62,293 nt of DNA. It comes from Herminiimonas sp. (lineage in GTDB: Bacteria; Pseudomonadota; Gammaproteobacteria; Burkholderiales; Burkholderiaceae_D). The stretch is taken from the NCBI GenBank assembly GCA_028292265.1, contig JAQGMR010000009.1, forward strand, positions 1 through 62,293. Direction: 5' to 3'. Of the stretch, positions 9,380 to 18,193 are shown one piece after another. The notes under the pieces are model-generated. The model had not been told where the DNA came from. It did not search any database and saw only the letters and a list, made by a program, of their open reading frames with translations. Each line of letters opens with the position of its first letter. The stretch's first letter is position 1. A program made the translations under genes and the position numbers.

Positions 9380-11014
9380 ATGAGAACCGCAAACCTCCAA
9401 CCAGGCGTCGTTCCAGGTCCGCAGCGTGGAAGCGGCGAAACCCTGGCCAATCCGCTCGATGCCGAAGCATGTTACCGCGCCTTGTCGGCACGCGACTCAC
9501 GCTTCGACGGCCTGTTTTTCACCGCCGTGAAGACCACGGGGATCTATTGCAGGCCGGTCTGCGCCGTCAAGACGCCGCGCCGCGCGTCATGCCAGTTCTT
9601 TGCAACGGCCGCAGAGGCGGAAGGAGCAGGCTTTCGGCCGTGTCTGCGCTGTCGGCCAGAGCTCGCGCCGTATGCCGTGCAACAGGGGTTGGCGCATGCG
9701 GTTTGGCGGCGGATTGCAAGCGGTGCCAGCGATTCCTTCGGGGCCATGGAAAATGGCGACGATTCCGGCTCGCTGGAGCGCCTCGCGGCGGAAGTCGGTC
9801 TTTCGTCGCGCCAGTTGCGGCGGGTGGTCGTGGCGGAGTTCGGGGTAACCCCGGTTGAACTGGCGCAAACCCATCGCCTGCTGTTCGCCAAAAAACTTTT
9901 GCACGAAACCAGCATGTCCATGACCGACATTGCCTTCGCAGCTGGCTTTGGAAGCGTGCGACGGTTCAACGCACTGTTCGCCACTCGCTACGGAATGGCT
10001 CCTTCTGCGATCCGGCGCGCGGGGAGTGTGTCGCGCACGTTGCCGGGCTCCCAGGCATCTGACCCCTCGCACACTTCGCAAATCGAGCAGGCCGGCATCA
10101 CCGTCCGGCTGGCCTACCGGCCGCCGTATGCATGGCCCGACTTGCTAGCCTATTTCGGCGGCCGCACAATTCCTGGGGTTGAGTCGGTGATGGCTCCGGG
10201 ACCCGGTACCATAAAGCCGGACAACGGCGGAGCCTATGTCCGCAGCGTGCGCATCGGAGGCTTTTCTGGATGGCTGCACGTTACGCACCTGCCATCCCGC
10301 AGTTGCATTGCGGTGCAAATTGCGCCCTCGCTGGGTCCAGTAATGATGCCGCTGCTATCGCGCTTGCGCAATCAGTTCGACGTCGACGCGAGTCCCGCCA
10401 TTATTGATACCCACTTGGCCAGCGATCCGGTGCTGGCGGACGCGATTGCACGCACTCCCGGTTTGCGATTGCCGGGCGCGTTTGACGCGTTCGAACTGGT
10501 GGTGCGCGCAGTGCTCGGACAGCAGGTCAGTGTCGTGGGGGCCAGTACGCTGGCGGGACGGTTGGTGGCGCGCTTTGGCACAGTTGCCCTCACGCCATTC
10601 GAGTCCGTCACGCGGCACTTTCCCCTCGCCAGCGAGCTTGCCCTCGTGGAGCCGGCGGCGATCTCGGCCATTGGCCTCCCCGCAGTGCGCGGCCAGACGC
10701 TGCAGAGCCTCGCCATTTTTGCGGCGCAGGGTGGCCTCGACATGGCGCCCGGCACGACCCTCGAACAAGCGGTGGCGAAAATGAAAACGGTGAAAGGGAT
10801 AGGCGACTGGACCGCGCATTACGTCGCAATGCGCGTTCTGCGGTATGCCGATGCATTTCCTGCTGGCGACCTTGGACTGCAGAAGGCGGCGGCCCGCCTT
10901 CTTGGTCAAGATCCGGGCACCCGGCTAACGGCCACACAGCTTGCAGCACTGGCCCAGTCCTGGTCGCCGTGGCGGGGCTACGCTGCACTGCGCCTGTGGC
11001 ACTCGTTGCATTGA
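9380..11014 (+). CDS. Ada-AlkA fusion: DNA phosphotriester methyl acceptor, AraC-type HTH and 3-methyladenine DNA glycosylase
   Basis: A 544-residue protein with three parts. Residues about 26-100 are the Ada zinc domain; cysteines 57, 61, 88 and 91 have exactly the C-x3-C-x26-C-x2-C spacing of E. coli Ada, so Cys57 should accept methyl from DNA phosphotriesters. Residues about 130-210 are an AraC-type double helix-turn-helix (LAAEVGLSSRQLRRVV, DIAFAAGFGSVRRFNALF). Residues about 235-544 are an AlkA-type glycosylase with the helix-hairpin-helix VKGIGDWTAHYVAMR and catalytic Asp497 in FPAGDLGL. The protein should sense methylation, activate repair genes and excise alkylated bases. The separate Ogt gene follows 18 bases later. 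Confidence 0.95.
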   Translation: MRTANLQPGVVPGPQRGSGETLANPLDAEACYRALSARDSRFDGLFFTAVKTTGIYCRPVCAVKTPRRASCQFFATAAEAEGAGFRPCLRCRPELAPYAVQQGLAHAVWRRIASGASDSFGAMENGDDSGSLERLAAEVGLSSRQLRRVVVAEFGVTPVELAQTHRLLFAKKLLHETSMSMTDIAFAAGFGSVRRFNALFATRYGMAPSAIRRAGSVSRTLPGSQASDPSHTSQIEQAGITVRLAYRPPYAWPDLLAYFGGRTIPGVESVMAPGPGTIKPDNGGAYVRSVRIGGFSGWLHVTHLPSRSCIAVQIAPSLGPVMMPLLSRLRNQFDVDASPAIIDTHLASDPVLADAIARTPGLRLPGAFDAFELVVRAVLGQQVSVVGASTLAGRLVARFGTVALTPFESVTRHFPLASELALVEPAAISAIGLPAVRGQTLQSLAIFAAQGGLDMAPGTTLEQAVAKMKTVKGIGDWTAHYVAMRVLRYADAFPAGDLGLQKAAARLLGQDPGTRLTATQLAALAQSWSPWRGYAALRLWHSLH

Positions 11015-11032
11015 ACTGGAAAGGAAACTGTT

Positions 11033-11536
11033 ATGTATTTCGTTGAACATCCAAGCCCTGCTGGAACCCTTTTGCTGGCGGCTACAGAGCGCGGCATTGG
11101 CGGCGTCTATTTTACCGAGCATCGGCATTTTGCGGGTAGCCACGGCTGGACCATGGACGGCGGACAGCCGCTGTTGCGGCGCCTCCGGTCGCAACTCGAC
11201 GAATACTTTGCCGGCGAGCGGTCTGAGTTCGACCTGCCGCTGGACCTGGCGGGAACGGCATTCCAGAAGCGGGTATGGAACCAGCTGCTGGACGTCCCGT
11301 TTGGCGGGACCGCAACCTATGGCGCGCAAGCCTCAGCCATAGGTCACCCCAATGCGGTGCGTGCAGTCGGCAGCGCAATCGGCCGCAATCCGGTTTCGAT
11401 CGTTGTGCCGTGCCATCGGGTAGTCGGGCGAGACGGCGCCTTGACCGGATATGCCGGAGGCCTCGAGCGCAAGCGTTATCTCCTTGCACTCGAGGCCTCC
11501 TTCTGTCGTACGGTGCAAAAGCGAACCGGCGCCTGA
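11033..11536 (+). CDS. ogt: methylated-DNA--protein-cysteine methyltransferase (O6-alkylguanine repair)
   Basis: A 167-residue suicide repair protein. The active-site motif is IVVPCHRVVG with the acceptor Cys at 127. The helix-turn-helix portion FQKRVWNQLLDVPFG and the downstream LTGYAGGLERKRYLLALE complete the family pattern. It removes alkyl groups from O6-guanine and O4-thymine irreversibly. An AAAGGAAA element lies before the ATG, 18 bases after the Ada-AlkA fusion stop, so the two form an alkylation-response operon. Together they restore the activities that E. coli Ada and AlkA carry in a different gene split. Confidence 0.95.
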   Translation: MYFVEHPSPAGTLLLAATERGIGGVYFTEHRHFAGSHGWTMDGGQPLLRRLRSQLDEYFAGERSEFDLPLDLAGTAFQKRVWNQLLDVPFGGTATYGAQASAIGHPNAVRAVGSAIGRNPVSIVVPCHRVVGRDGALTGYAGGLERKRYLLALEASFCRTVQKRTGA

Positions 11537-11564
11537 TACCGGTCGCTTCCGCCAGTCGAACTAC

Positions 11565-11981
11565 TTACTTGGTCGTTGGCGAAGCACCAGAGCTGCTTGA
11601 GCCGGATCCAGCGCCCACGCCGCCCGCGCTGCTGGCGCCGGAGCTGGAACCGCTGCCCATGCTGCCGGAACTACTTGTTCCGCCTGAGCTGGAGCCCGAG
11701 CTTGGTGTAGCGCCAGGACCCGAAGTAGCCGGGGTGCCGGGAGTTCCCTTGGAACCTGGCTCATTCACGGTCTGAGGGGAACGATAGGTCCCGGAGGTCG
11801 TTGGCGAACCAGACGAATTGCCGGAGGAAGTATCGGTGCTGGAGGACGATCCGGAGCTCATCGACGATGAACCCGAACCCGACGATGACGAGCCCATGCC
11901 AGATGATCCAGAACGCATGCCGGACGAGCTGCAGGCGCCCAGGACAAGTACGCAGGTTATAGGCAGAATCCATTTTTTCAT
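11565..11981 (-). CDS. Ser/Gly-rich lipoprotein
   Basis: A 138-residue product starting at the ATG at 11981, which has a textbook AAGGAG site 7 bases upstream. The N-terminus MKKWILPITCVLVLGACSSS has a lysine-rich start, a hydrophobic core and lipobox LGAC, so it is predicted to be lipid-anchored at Cys17. The mature part is almost entirely Ser, Gly, Thr and Pro, with degenerate runs such as SGSSSGGTSSSG. It is therefore probably an extended, disordered envelope protein. No domain is recognised. It is convergent with ogt, with a 28-base gap between the two ends. Confidence 0.7.
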   Translation of the reverse strand: MKKWILPITCVLVLGACSSSGMRSGSSGMGSSSSGSGSSSMSSGSSSSTDTSSGNSSGSPTTSGTYRSPQTVNEPGSKGTPGTPATSGPGATPSSGSSSGGTSSSGSMGSGSSSGASSAGGVGAGSGSSSSGASPTTK

Positions 11982-12312
11982 GCGAAGCTCCTTGAAAGTA
12001 ATTAACTGGAAAACGGCATACGAGCGATGTCTCCCGTGGCTCCGGACACCGCTAAAAGATGCATGAAGTAGAAACGTTGTGGCATCGGTAAGTTCCGAAA
12101 ATATTTGCCAGAAAAACAAATCGCATTGATATACGTCAACCATTGCGGAAGGGCATGTTGACCGGTCTACTATTCAGGCCGATGGCACCCTCGGCCCGCG
12201 CTTCTTTCATGATTCGACGCCGACTTGTGTCTGCGCCGAATGATCTCGATCCGCCTTGAGGCCGTTGCAAGGACAGGATATGGTGCGAGTGTTTTCTTAT
12301 CTCTTCGATTCC
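11982..12312. other. intergenic region between lipoprotein and CDF transporter genes
   Basis: About 330 bases between divergent genes. It must hold the promoters of both the lipoprotein (left) and the CDF transporter (right), but no convincing -35/-10 pair or palindrome was identified by eye. The stretch around 12070-12130 is locally AT-richer than the flanks. Open frames here are shadows with unlikely products. Confidence 0.4.
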
Positions 12313-13230
12313 ATGTCCTCCACCGACGGTTCTACCCGTGCCATCTTCTATGCATTGGGCGCCAATGGCGGCATCGCCGTTGCAAAATTTAGCGCAGCAC
12401 TCTATACCGGTTCTGGCGCGATGCTGGCGGAAGCGATCCATTCGCTCGCCGATTGCAGCAACCAGCTGTTCCTTTTGCGCGGAATGAAGGAATCACATCG
12501 GCCGCCGGACGAATCGCATCCCATGGGTTACGGACGAGTTGTCTACTTCTGGGCAATGATGGTGGCTCTTCTGCTGTTTTTTGTGGGCGGCGCGTTCTCC
12601 GTAATGGAGGGCATCAAGCACTTCAATAATCCTGGGCCGGTGTCCAACGTCGGGGTCGCGCTGGTGGTACTCGGCATATCCGTCGTGCTGGAAGCGTTCT
12701 CGCTGCGCGGCGCCCTTAAGGAAATACGCAAGCTCTCGGGAGGAAAGCCCTTTTTTCGGTGGTTCCGCGAAACGCGTCAGTCGGAGTTGATGGTGATTGC
12801 GGGGGAAGACATCGCCGCATTGGCGGGCCTGGCGATCGCATTTCTCGCCGTCCTGGCTACAGCCATAACCGGCAATCCAATATGGGATGCCTGCGGCTCC
12901 ATCGCGGTGGGCGTTTTGCTGATGATCGTCGCCACCTTCATCGTGCATGAAGTCAAGGCGATGATCACTGGCGAGTCGGCGGCACCTGAAACGCGTTCCG
13001 CAATCAAGGCCCACATCGAGGCGCGAGAGGAGGTCGAGATGGTAATCAACCTCATCACGTTGCAATGGGGGGAGCAGCTCATGATCGCCGTGCAGGCAAA
13101 AATGTCACCTCAGCCGACGGACACGGCGCTGGTTGACGCGATCAACGCCGTTGAAGATAGTCTGCAAATCAGATGGCCGCAGGCGCGGTGGTGCTTTTTC
13201 GAGCCCGACTTTGAAGGGCGTACAGAGTAA
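12313..13230 (+). CDS. cation diffusion facilitator (CDF) family transporter
   Basis: A 305-residue product from the ATG at 12313 (MSSTDGSTRAIFYALGANGG). It has six predicted helices and then a cytoplasmic C-terminal domain. The first metal site is visible in EAIHSLADCSNQLFLLRG (HxxxD). The second helix-pair site reads AGEDIAALAG, with Glu-Asp in place of the usual histidine; this occurs in the ZnT9-like branch of the family. CDF proteins export divalent metals such as Zn, Fe, Co or Mn using proton exchange. The metal cannot be specified here. Confidence 0.88.
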   Translation: MSSTDGSTRAIFYALGANGGIAVAKFSAALYTGSGAMLAEAIHSLADCSNQLFLLRGMKESHRPPDESHPMGYGRVVYFWAMMVALLLFFVGGAFSVMEGIKHFNNPGPVSNVGVALVVLGISVVLEAFSLRGALKEIRKLSGGKPFFRWFRETRQSELMVIAGEDIAALAGLAIAFLAVLATAITGNPIWDACGSIAVGVLLMIVATFIVHEVKAMITGESAAPETRSAIKAHIEAREEVEMVINLITLQWGEQLMIAVQAKMSPQPTDTALVDAINAVEDSLQIRWPQARWCFFEPDFEGRTE

Positions 13231-13287
13231 GGCCCGGTCCGTTTGCGCATCACAGCTCCGAAACAATCTCACTACAAGGATGAAGCA

Positions 13288-14220
13288 ATGCAGGAACGAA
13301 TCAGAGTTGGCGTAATAGGTATCGGCGCAATGGGGATGGGCATCGCCAAATGTCTGCGCGCAAAGGGCTACGCGGTGTCGGTACGGGACGTGCGCCCCGA
13401 GGCGGAACACGAAGCAGCCTCCTTGGGCATGACCGTTTGCGAAACGCCGGCCCGCATGGCTGCGCAAGTGGATGCACTGATTGTGGTCGTGCTTAACGCG
13501 CAGCAGATCGACGACGTGCTTTTTGGCGATCAGGGCGTAGCACAAGGCATCGCGGAAGCCGTGGTCGAAAGCGCAGCGCAACCCGGCACAAGGCGCACTG
13601 TGCTGTTGTGCTCAACCATCGCGCCGGAGGATTCGGTGCGCTTCGCTGAACGGCTCGCCCAAACCGGCATTGACTGTCTCGACGCGCCCATTTCAGGTGG
13701 CCCTGCCAAGGCCGAGGCGGGCACCATGAGCATGATGCTGGCGGGATCCGCTGTTACGCTTGACCGTTGCGAGCAACTGCTTGCCGACATGAGTGGCCGG
13801 CGATTTCGTATCAGCGAGAAAGTCGGCGACGGCGCGCGAACCAAGCTGGTCAACAATCTGCTTGCGGGGACAAATCTGGTGGCGGGCGCCGAGGCGCTCG
13901 CGCTCGGAATCAAGTTGGGACTCGACCCAAAGCGACTGTTCGATGTCATTTGCGCGTCGAGCGGCAGTTCGTGGATATTCGAAGACCGCATGGCGCGCGC
14001 TCTGGAAAACGACTACGCACCGCGCGCCTTTGCCCATATCCTGACCAAGGACATGACGCTGGCAACTGGCATGGCGGACAGCGCGGGTTATGACACGCCC
14101 TTGGGCGATGCGGCGCTTGGCATTTACCGCGAAACGTTAGAGCGCGGCTGGGCCGACCTCGATGACGCGGCGGTGCTGAAAACTTTTTTGAAGCGACGAG
14201 GGAAAGAACAGGAGGGCTAG
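13288..14220 (+). CDS. NAD(P)-dependent beta-hydroxyacid dehydrogenase (3-hydroxyisobutyrate dehydrogenase family)
   Basis: A 310-residue dehydrogenase from the ATG at 13288, which follows an AAGGA site at an appropriate distance. The Rossmann motif is VGVIGIGAMGMGIAKCL. The substrate motif reads DAPISGGPAKAEAGTMSMML, and the catalytic lysine is in TKLVNNLLAG. The family includes 3-hydroxyisobutyrate dehydrogenase, tartronate semialdehyde reductase and L-threonate dehydrogenase (LtnD). The long NLLAGTNLVAGAEALALG region fits any of these. It lies 57 bases after the CDF gene on the same strand, without an obvious functional tie. Confidence 0.87.
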   Translation: MQERIRVGVIGIGAMGMGIAKCLRAKGYAVSVRDVRPEAEHEAASLGMTVCETPARMAAQVDALIVVVLNAQQIDDVLFGDQGVAQGIAEAVVESAAQPGTRRTVLLCSTIAPEDSVRFAERLAQTGIDCLDAPISGGPAKAEAGTMSMMLAGSAVTLDRCEQLLADMSGRRFRISEKVGDGARTKLVNNLLAGTNLVAGAEALALGIKLGLDPKRLFDVICASSGSSWIFEDRMARALENDYAPRAFAHILTKDMTLATGMADSAGYDTPLGDAALGIYRETLERGWADLDDAAVLKTFLKRRGKEQEG

Positions 14221-14383
14221 CTGTTCCGGTACGACGCCGTTCGAAAAGGCGCTGGCACCGGCGACAATGAAAGGAACAAGCACACTCGACTGACTTCCGT
14301 ACTGCTTCGCGACCGGCAGAAAATGCGTGCCATGCGCTAACGAGCCGGAGCGCAAGCGAAGACAACGGCGACTGCCTCACCTG

Positions 14384-14426
14384 GAAAACAAAAGGGCTGA
14401 GTCCTGTGCAATACAGAACCCAGCCC
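14384..14426 (-). terminator. intrinsic terminator after topB
   Basis: Read on the minus strand, GGGCTGGGTTCTGT pairs with ACAGGACTCAGCCC around a 5-base ATTGC loop, with one mismatched position, and is followed by TTTTGTTTTC. The stem with a T-rich tail is a Rho-independent terminator. It lies about 60 bases past the topB stop at 14489 and faces away from the dehydrogenase gene. Confidence 0.8.
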
Positions 14427-14488
14427 CTCGCTATGTCGCAGACAAACTGACCAGTCTTGTCGGGTCAGTTTCGCCCGACCATTTCCTT

Positions 14489-17281
14489 CTAGGCTGCCTT
14501 GCGTGTCGCCGATTTTTTTGCAGCAGTTTTTGCCACGGTCTTGACGGCCGATTTGGCGACGGTTTTTTTCGCAGCAGGTTTCTTCGCAGCCGTTTTCTTC
14601 GCCGCGACTTTCCTGGCAGCCGGTCTTGCAGCAACGGTTTTCCGTGCCGCCGATTTCGAAGCGGCCGCAACTTCGGCCGGCTCCACCGCGTCGTCCGCCT
14701 CTTGCGCCTTGCGGCCGCGGGCACCGGTGGCGCGCGTCGAACCTGTGCCCGCACCTGCAGTCGCGCTGCTACCGGTCGCGGCGTCTTCCACAGCGCCTGC
14801 CTTGGGCTTGCGTGCTTCGAACTCGAAACTCACCTTGCCGTCCTTGCCCTTGACCAGATAAGCCTTGAACGGTCGCCGGGTGCGCTGCGACACAAAGCCT
14901 GGCATCAGGTCCGTCTTGCCCTCTGTAAGCAGCTTGACCATTTGGTCCGGGAGGATCTCCTGCTGCAAGATGATGCGTCCGCTGCGGAAATCGCAAGCCT
15001 TGGGTCGCGCCACGGACCGCTCACAGACGTATGAAAGACCCATCTCGTAGACGCCGCTCTCGCACTTCGGGCACGGGCCGAGTACCGTTTGCCCGGTGAA
15101 GTCCGGCGCCTCGGCGTTTTCGTCATCATCATTGTTCTGGCCGAAGTCGAACTCCAGCTTGAAGTTGTTGATGTCTTCGTCCCGCACGATGCGCAATATT
15201 GCAGCGAACGGGCGGCCCATCTTTGAACGAAATCCCTGCAGCGGACCGATGGTGCGGTTGGTCAGCAGTTCTTCGACTTCCGACACCTCGAACTGACGGC
15301 TGCCCGGAATTTTACTGATTGAAAATTCACACTTGCTGCAGGCGAATCTCCGATAATTTTCCTTCACCACGCTGCCACAGTTCGGGCACGGCGTCTTCAA
15401 CGTCGCGTAGTCGCCCGGTATGGTGTCGTTGTTATATTCCTTGGCGCGCTTGACGATAATTTGCGTCATCTGCGCAATCTCGCGCATGAACTCTTCGCGT
15501 GTGATGCCGCCGCGCTCGATCTGCGCCAGCTTGTGTTCCCACTCGCCGGTCAATTCGGGCGCGGTCAACTCCTGGACGCCAAGCCCGCGCAGCAAAATCA
15601 TCAACTGGAATGCCTTCGCGGTCGGCATCAGTTCACGACCTTCCCGCAGCAGGTATTTTTCGTACAGCAGACCTTCAATGATGGCCGCGCGCGTGGCTGG
15701 CGTGCCAAGTCCCTTGCCGGCCATTGCGTCCCGCAATTCCTCGTCATCGATCAGCTTGCCGGCGCCTTCCATCGCGGACAGCAAGGTCGCATCGGAGTAG
15801 CGTGCAGGTGGTTTGGTAACAAGCTGGTTGGCCGTAATTTTCTCGGTCTGAACCTTTTCGCCCTTTGCAACCGGCACCAGCGTGCCCGAACCTTCGCCGT
15901 CCTTGTCCTCAGTCAGTTCCTTGCCATACACGGCAAGCCAGCCTGCGTTGGTCATGACCTTGCCTTCGGTCTTGAACTGATGGCCGGTGACTTCGGTGAA
16001 TCGTGTCGTGACCTGGAATTCCGCGGCAGGAAAGAAAATCGCCATGAAGCGCCGCGTCACCAGGTCGTACAGCTTCTGTTCCGGCTCCGACAGATTCTTG
16101 GGCGCTTGCGTGGTCGGGATTATTGCGAAGTGATCGCTGATCTTGGTATTGTCAAAAATGCGCTTGTTCGGTTTTACCCAGCCGTTCTTCAATATCTGGC
16201 GCGCAAACACGTTGTAGTTGTTACTCTCCGAAATAACGCCAAGCGTTTCCTTGACCGTTGCCATGTAGTCTTCCGGCAGATGCCGTGAATCGGTACGCGG
16301 ATAGGTAAGGACCTTGTGGCGTTCATACAGCGCCTGAGCAAGGCCGAGCGTGTTTTTTGCGGAAAATCCAAAGCGCGCGTTGGCTTCGCGTTGCAGGCTG
16401 GTTAGGTCAAACAGGGCCGGCGCCATGGAGGTGGTCGGCTTGGCCTCTTCAGTGACATTGCCCTGCTTGCCGCGGCAGGCCGCAACGATCGACTCTGCGG
16501 CGGCCTTGCTCCACAAGCGTTCGGCGCGCTTCTCCGGGTCGGTTTCATCCTTGCGGTGCTTCGTGTCGAGCCATCGCCCTTCATACACGCCCGCTGCGCA
16601 TATGAATTCCGCTCGCACTTCCCAATAGTCGCGTGGCACAAAGCTGCGGATCTTCTCTTCCCGTTCAACCACGATCGACAGCGTCGGCGTCTGCACTCGT
16701 CCTACGGTGGTCAGGTAGAACCCGCCTTCCTTGGAATTGAACGCCGTCATGGCGCGCGTACCGTTAATGCCGATTAGCCAGTCGGCTTCGCTGCGGCTAC
16801 GCGCGGCATCCGCCAGCGGCAGCATTTCCGCGTCTTCACGCAGATGCGTAAACGCCTCGCGTATGGCGTTCGGTGTCATTGACTGCAACCACAAACGACG
16901 TATCGGCTGCTTCGCCTTGGCATACTGGACGATCAATCGAAATATCAGTTCGCCTTCCCGCCCGGCGTCGCAGGCATTGATGAGGGCACTGACGTCCTTC
17001 CGCTTGAGAAGCTTGTTGAGGACTTTGAGCCGCGATTCCGTCTTGGCAATGGGATTGAGTGCGAAGTGCGGCGGAATCATCGGCAGATGCGCGAACGACC
17101 ACTTGCCGCGCTTGACATCGTATTCTTCCGGCACTGCGATTTCGACAAGGTGACCGACGGCAGAGGACAAGACGTACTTGTCCGACTCAAAGTACTCATC
17201 GTGCTTGGTGAAGCCGCCGAGCGTCTTCGCGATGTCGTTCGCGACAGAAGGCTTCTCGGCGATGATGAGTGTTTTGGACAT
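14489..17281 (-). CDS. topB: DNA topoisomerase III (type IA)
   Basis: A 930-residue type IA topoisomerase. The Toprim domain is at the N-terminus (LIIAEKPSVANDIAKTLGG; DAGREGE at 105-111) and the active-site tyrosine is Tyr327 in KVLTYPRTDSRHLP. It relaxes and decatenates DNA by single-strand passage. E. coli TopB is about 650 residues. The extra length here is a zinc-ribbon-like region (CPNCGSVV...FACSKC; CPKCESGVYEMG) and a lysine/alanine-rich tail (AAKKTAAKKPAAKKTVAK), like a histone H1 tail. It is transcribed in the same direction as smg and dprA, an arrangement common in Burkholderiales. Confidence 0.93.
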   Translation of the reverse strand: MSKTLIIAEKPSVANDIAKTLGGFTKHDEYFESDKYVLSSAVGHLVEIAVPEEYDVKRGKWSFAHLPMIPPHFALNPIAKTESRLKVLNKLLKRKDVSALINACDAGREGELIFRLIVQYAKAKQPIRRLWLQSMTPNAIREAFTHLREDAEMLPLADAARSRSEADWLIGINGTRAMTAFNSKEGGFYLTTVGRVQTPTLSIVVEREEKIRSFVPRDYWEVRAEFICAAGVYEGRWLDTKHRKDETDPEKRAERLWSKAAAESIVAACRGKQGNVTEEAKPTTSMAPALFDLTSLQREANARFGFSAKNTLGLAQALYERHKVLTYPRTDSRHLPEDYMATVKETLGVISESNNYNVFARQILKNGWVKPNKRIFDNTKISDHFAIIPTTQAPKNLSEPEQKLYDLVTRRFMAIFFPAAEFQVTTRFTEVTGHQFKTEGKVMTNAGWLAVYGKELTEDKDGEGSGTLVPVAKGEKVQTEKITANQLVTKPPARYSDATLLSAMEGAGKLIDDEELRDAMAGKGLGTPATRAAIIEGLLYEKYLLREGRELMPTAKAFQLMILLRGLGVQELTAPELTGEWEHKLAQIERGGITREEFMREIAQMTQIIVKRAKEYNNDTIPGDYATLKTPCPNCGSVVKENYRRFACSKCEFSISKIPGSRQFEVSEVEELLTNRTIGPLQGFRSKMGRPFAAILRIVRDEDINNFKLEFDFGQNNDDDENAEAPDFTGQTVLGPCPKCESGVYEMGLSYVCERSVARPKACDFRSGRIILQQEILPDQMVKLLTEGKTDLMPGFVSQRTRRPFKAYLVKGKDGKVSFEFEARKPKAGAVEDAATGSSATAGAGTGSTRATGARGRKAQEADDAVEPAEVAAASKSAARKTVAARPAARKVAAKKTAAKKPAAKKTVAKSAVKTVAKTAAKKSATRKAA

Positions 17282-17625
17282 AGGTTAATCTCGATAAGGG
17301 CGCATGCAATAGCGCCACAAGAAACTGGCGTCGCGGCGGGTCGCGCGACACTGCGAGGATGCGCCTGCCTTGACGAATCGCCATGTTCGAATAACGGTTT
17401 TCAAAGTGAAATTGCCGCGAACAGGCGGGGCGCCGGGGCTGACCCGGGTGACAACTGGAGCTAAATGCGGCCAATGATAAGCGCGTTGCGGCGGAATCCG
17501 CAAGCCGGGCTGCAAGGCAATTGCTTGCGCAACACAAGACTGGTAGGCGCGGAGGCCGCTTTCAATCCCGACAATCGGTATGTGGGGGCAATGCCAGCTT
17601 TGAACAGGTGCCGCTACCGCAGGGA
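17282..17625. other. intergenic region between smg and topB
   Basis: About 340 bases upstream of topB. No tRNA-like fold, strong terminator or canonical promoter was seen, and the small open frames have no family resemblance. It may carry the topB promoter and leader. Confidence 0.4.
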
Positions 17626-18102
17626 CTAATGCAGGAGCCTCGGTTCGGCATCCTCATCATCGAGAAACAATTCGTCGAATATCAAACTGTCGGGTTCCTT
17701 GCCCTGGCTCCACAAAACCATCAAGACAATAACCTTCAGCTTGTCTAGCGAGATTTGCGACTCTGTTGCAGCAAGTGCTCGCTCGATAACGATTTCTCGC
17801 TGGACCGAATTGATGACGCTCGCCGACTCAAGAAACTGAAGGAAGCCAATGGCGGATGTGCCAAGCACCTCAAGTTCCCTGGACACGTAGATGCGAAAGC
17901 CCAGTGAAGAAGTCGTCTCGTGTGCTGTGGCACTCGAAATTTCATTGGTGGTCTCGGCCAGATCAGTCAACCAGCCCAGTGCCTGGGAGATTTCCTTTTC
18001 TTCGAAACCAATTGCAGAGAGCTTCTTCGTCAGCGCAGTGGAATCCGGACACGCGTCTGGCCGATAGTAGGTCTCATAGAGGTATACAAGTACGTCGAAC
18101 AT
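17626..18102 (-). CDS. smg: Smg family protein (DUF494)
   Basis: A 158-residue product starting [20 protein letters not shown], the characteristic opening of the Smg/DUF494 family. The middle and C-terminus ([41 protein letters not shown]) also match the family. Smg is a small cytoplasmic protein, typically encoded beside dprA and def/fmt in gamma- and betaproteobacteria. Its molecular role is not established. It lies 91 bases after dprA on the same strand. Confidence 0.92.
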   Translation of the reverse strand: MFDVLVYLYETYYRPDACPDSTALTKKLSAIGFEEKEISQALGWLTDLAETTNEISSATAHETTSSLGFRIYVSRELEVLGTSAIGFLQFLESASVINSVQREIVIERALAATESQISLDKLKVIVLMVLWSQGKEPDSLIFDELFLDDEDAEPRLLH

Positions 18103-18193
18103 GACTGCACTTTAGCGGGAAGGTGGATTCGGCACAAGACCTGCAAGACAATTCAAGGGGCCTTTGGTTGCACTTTTTTGACAGCCGTGACAC

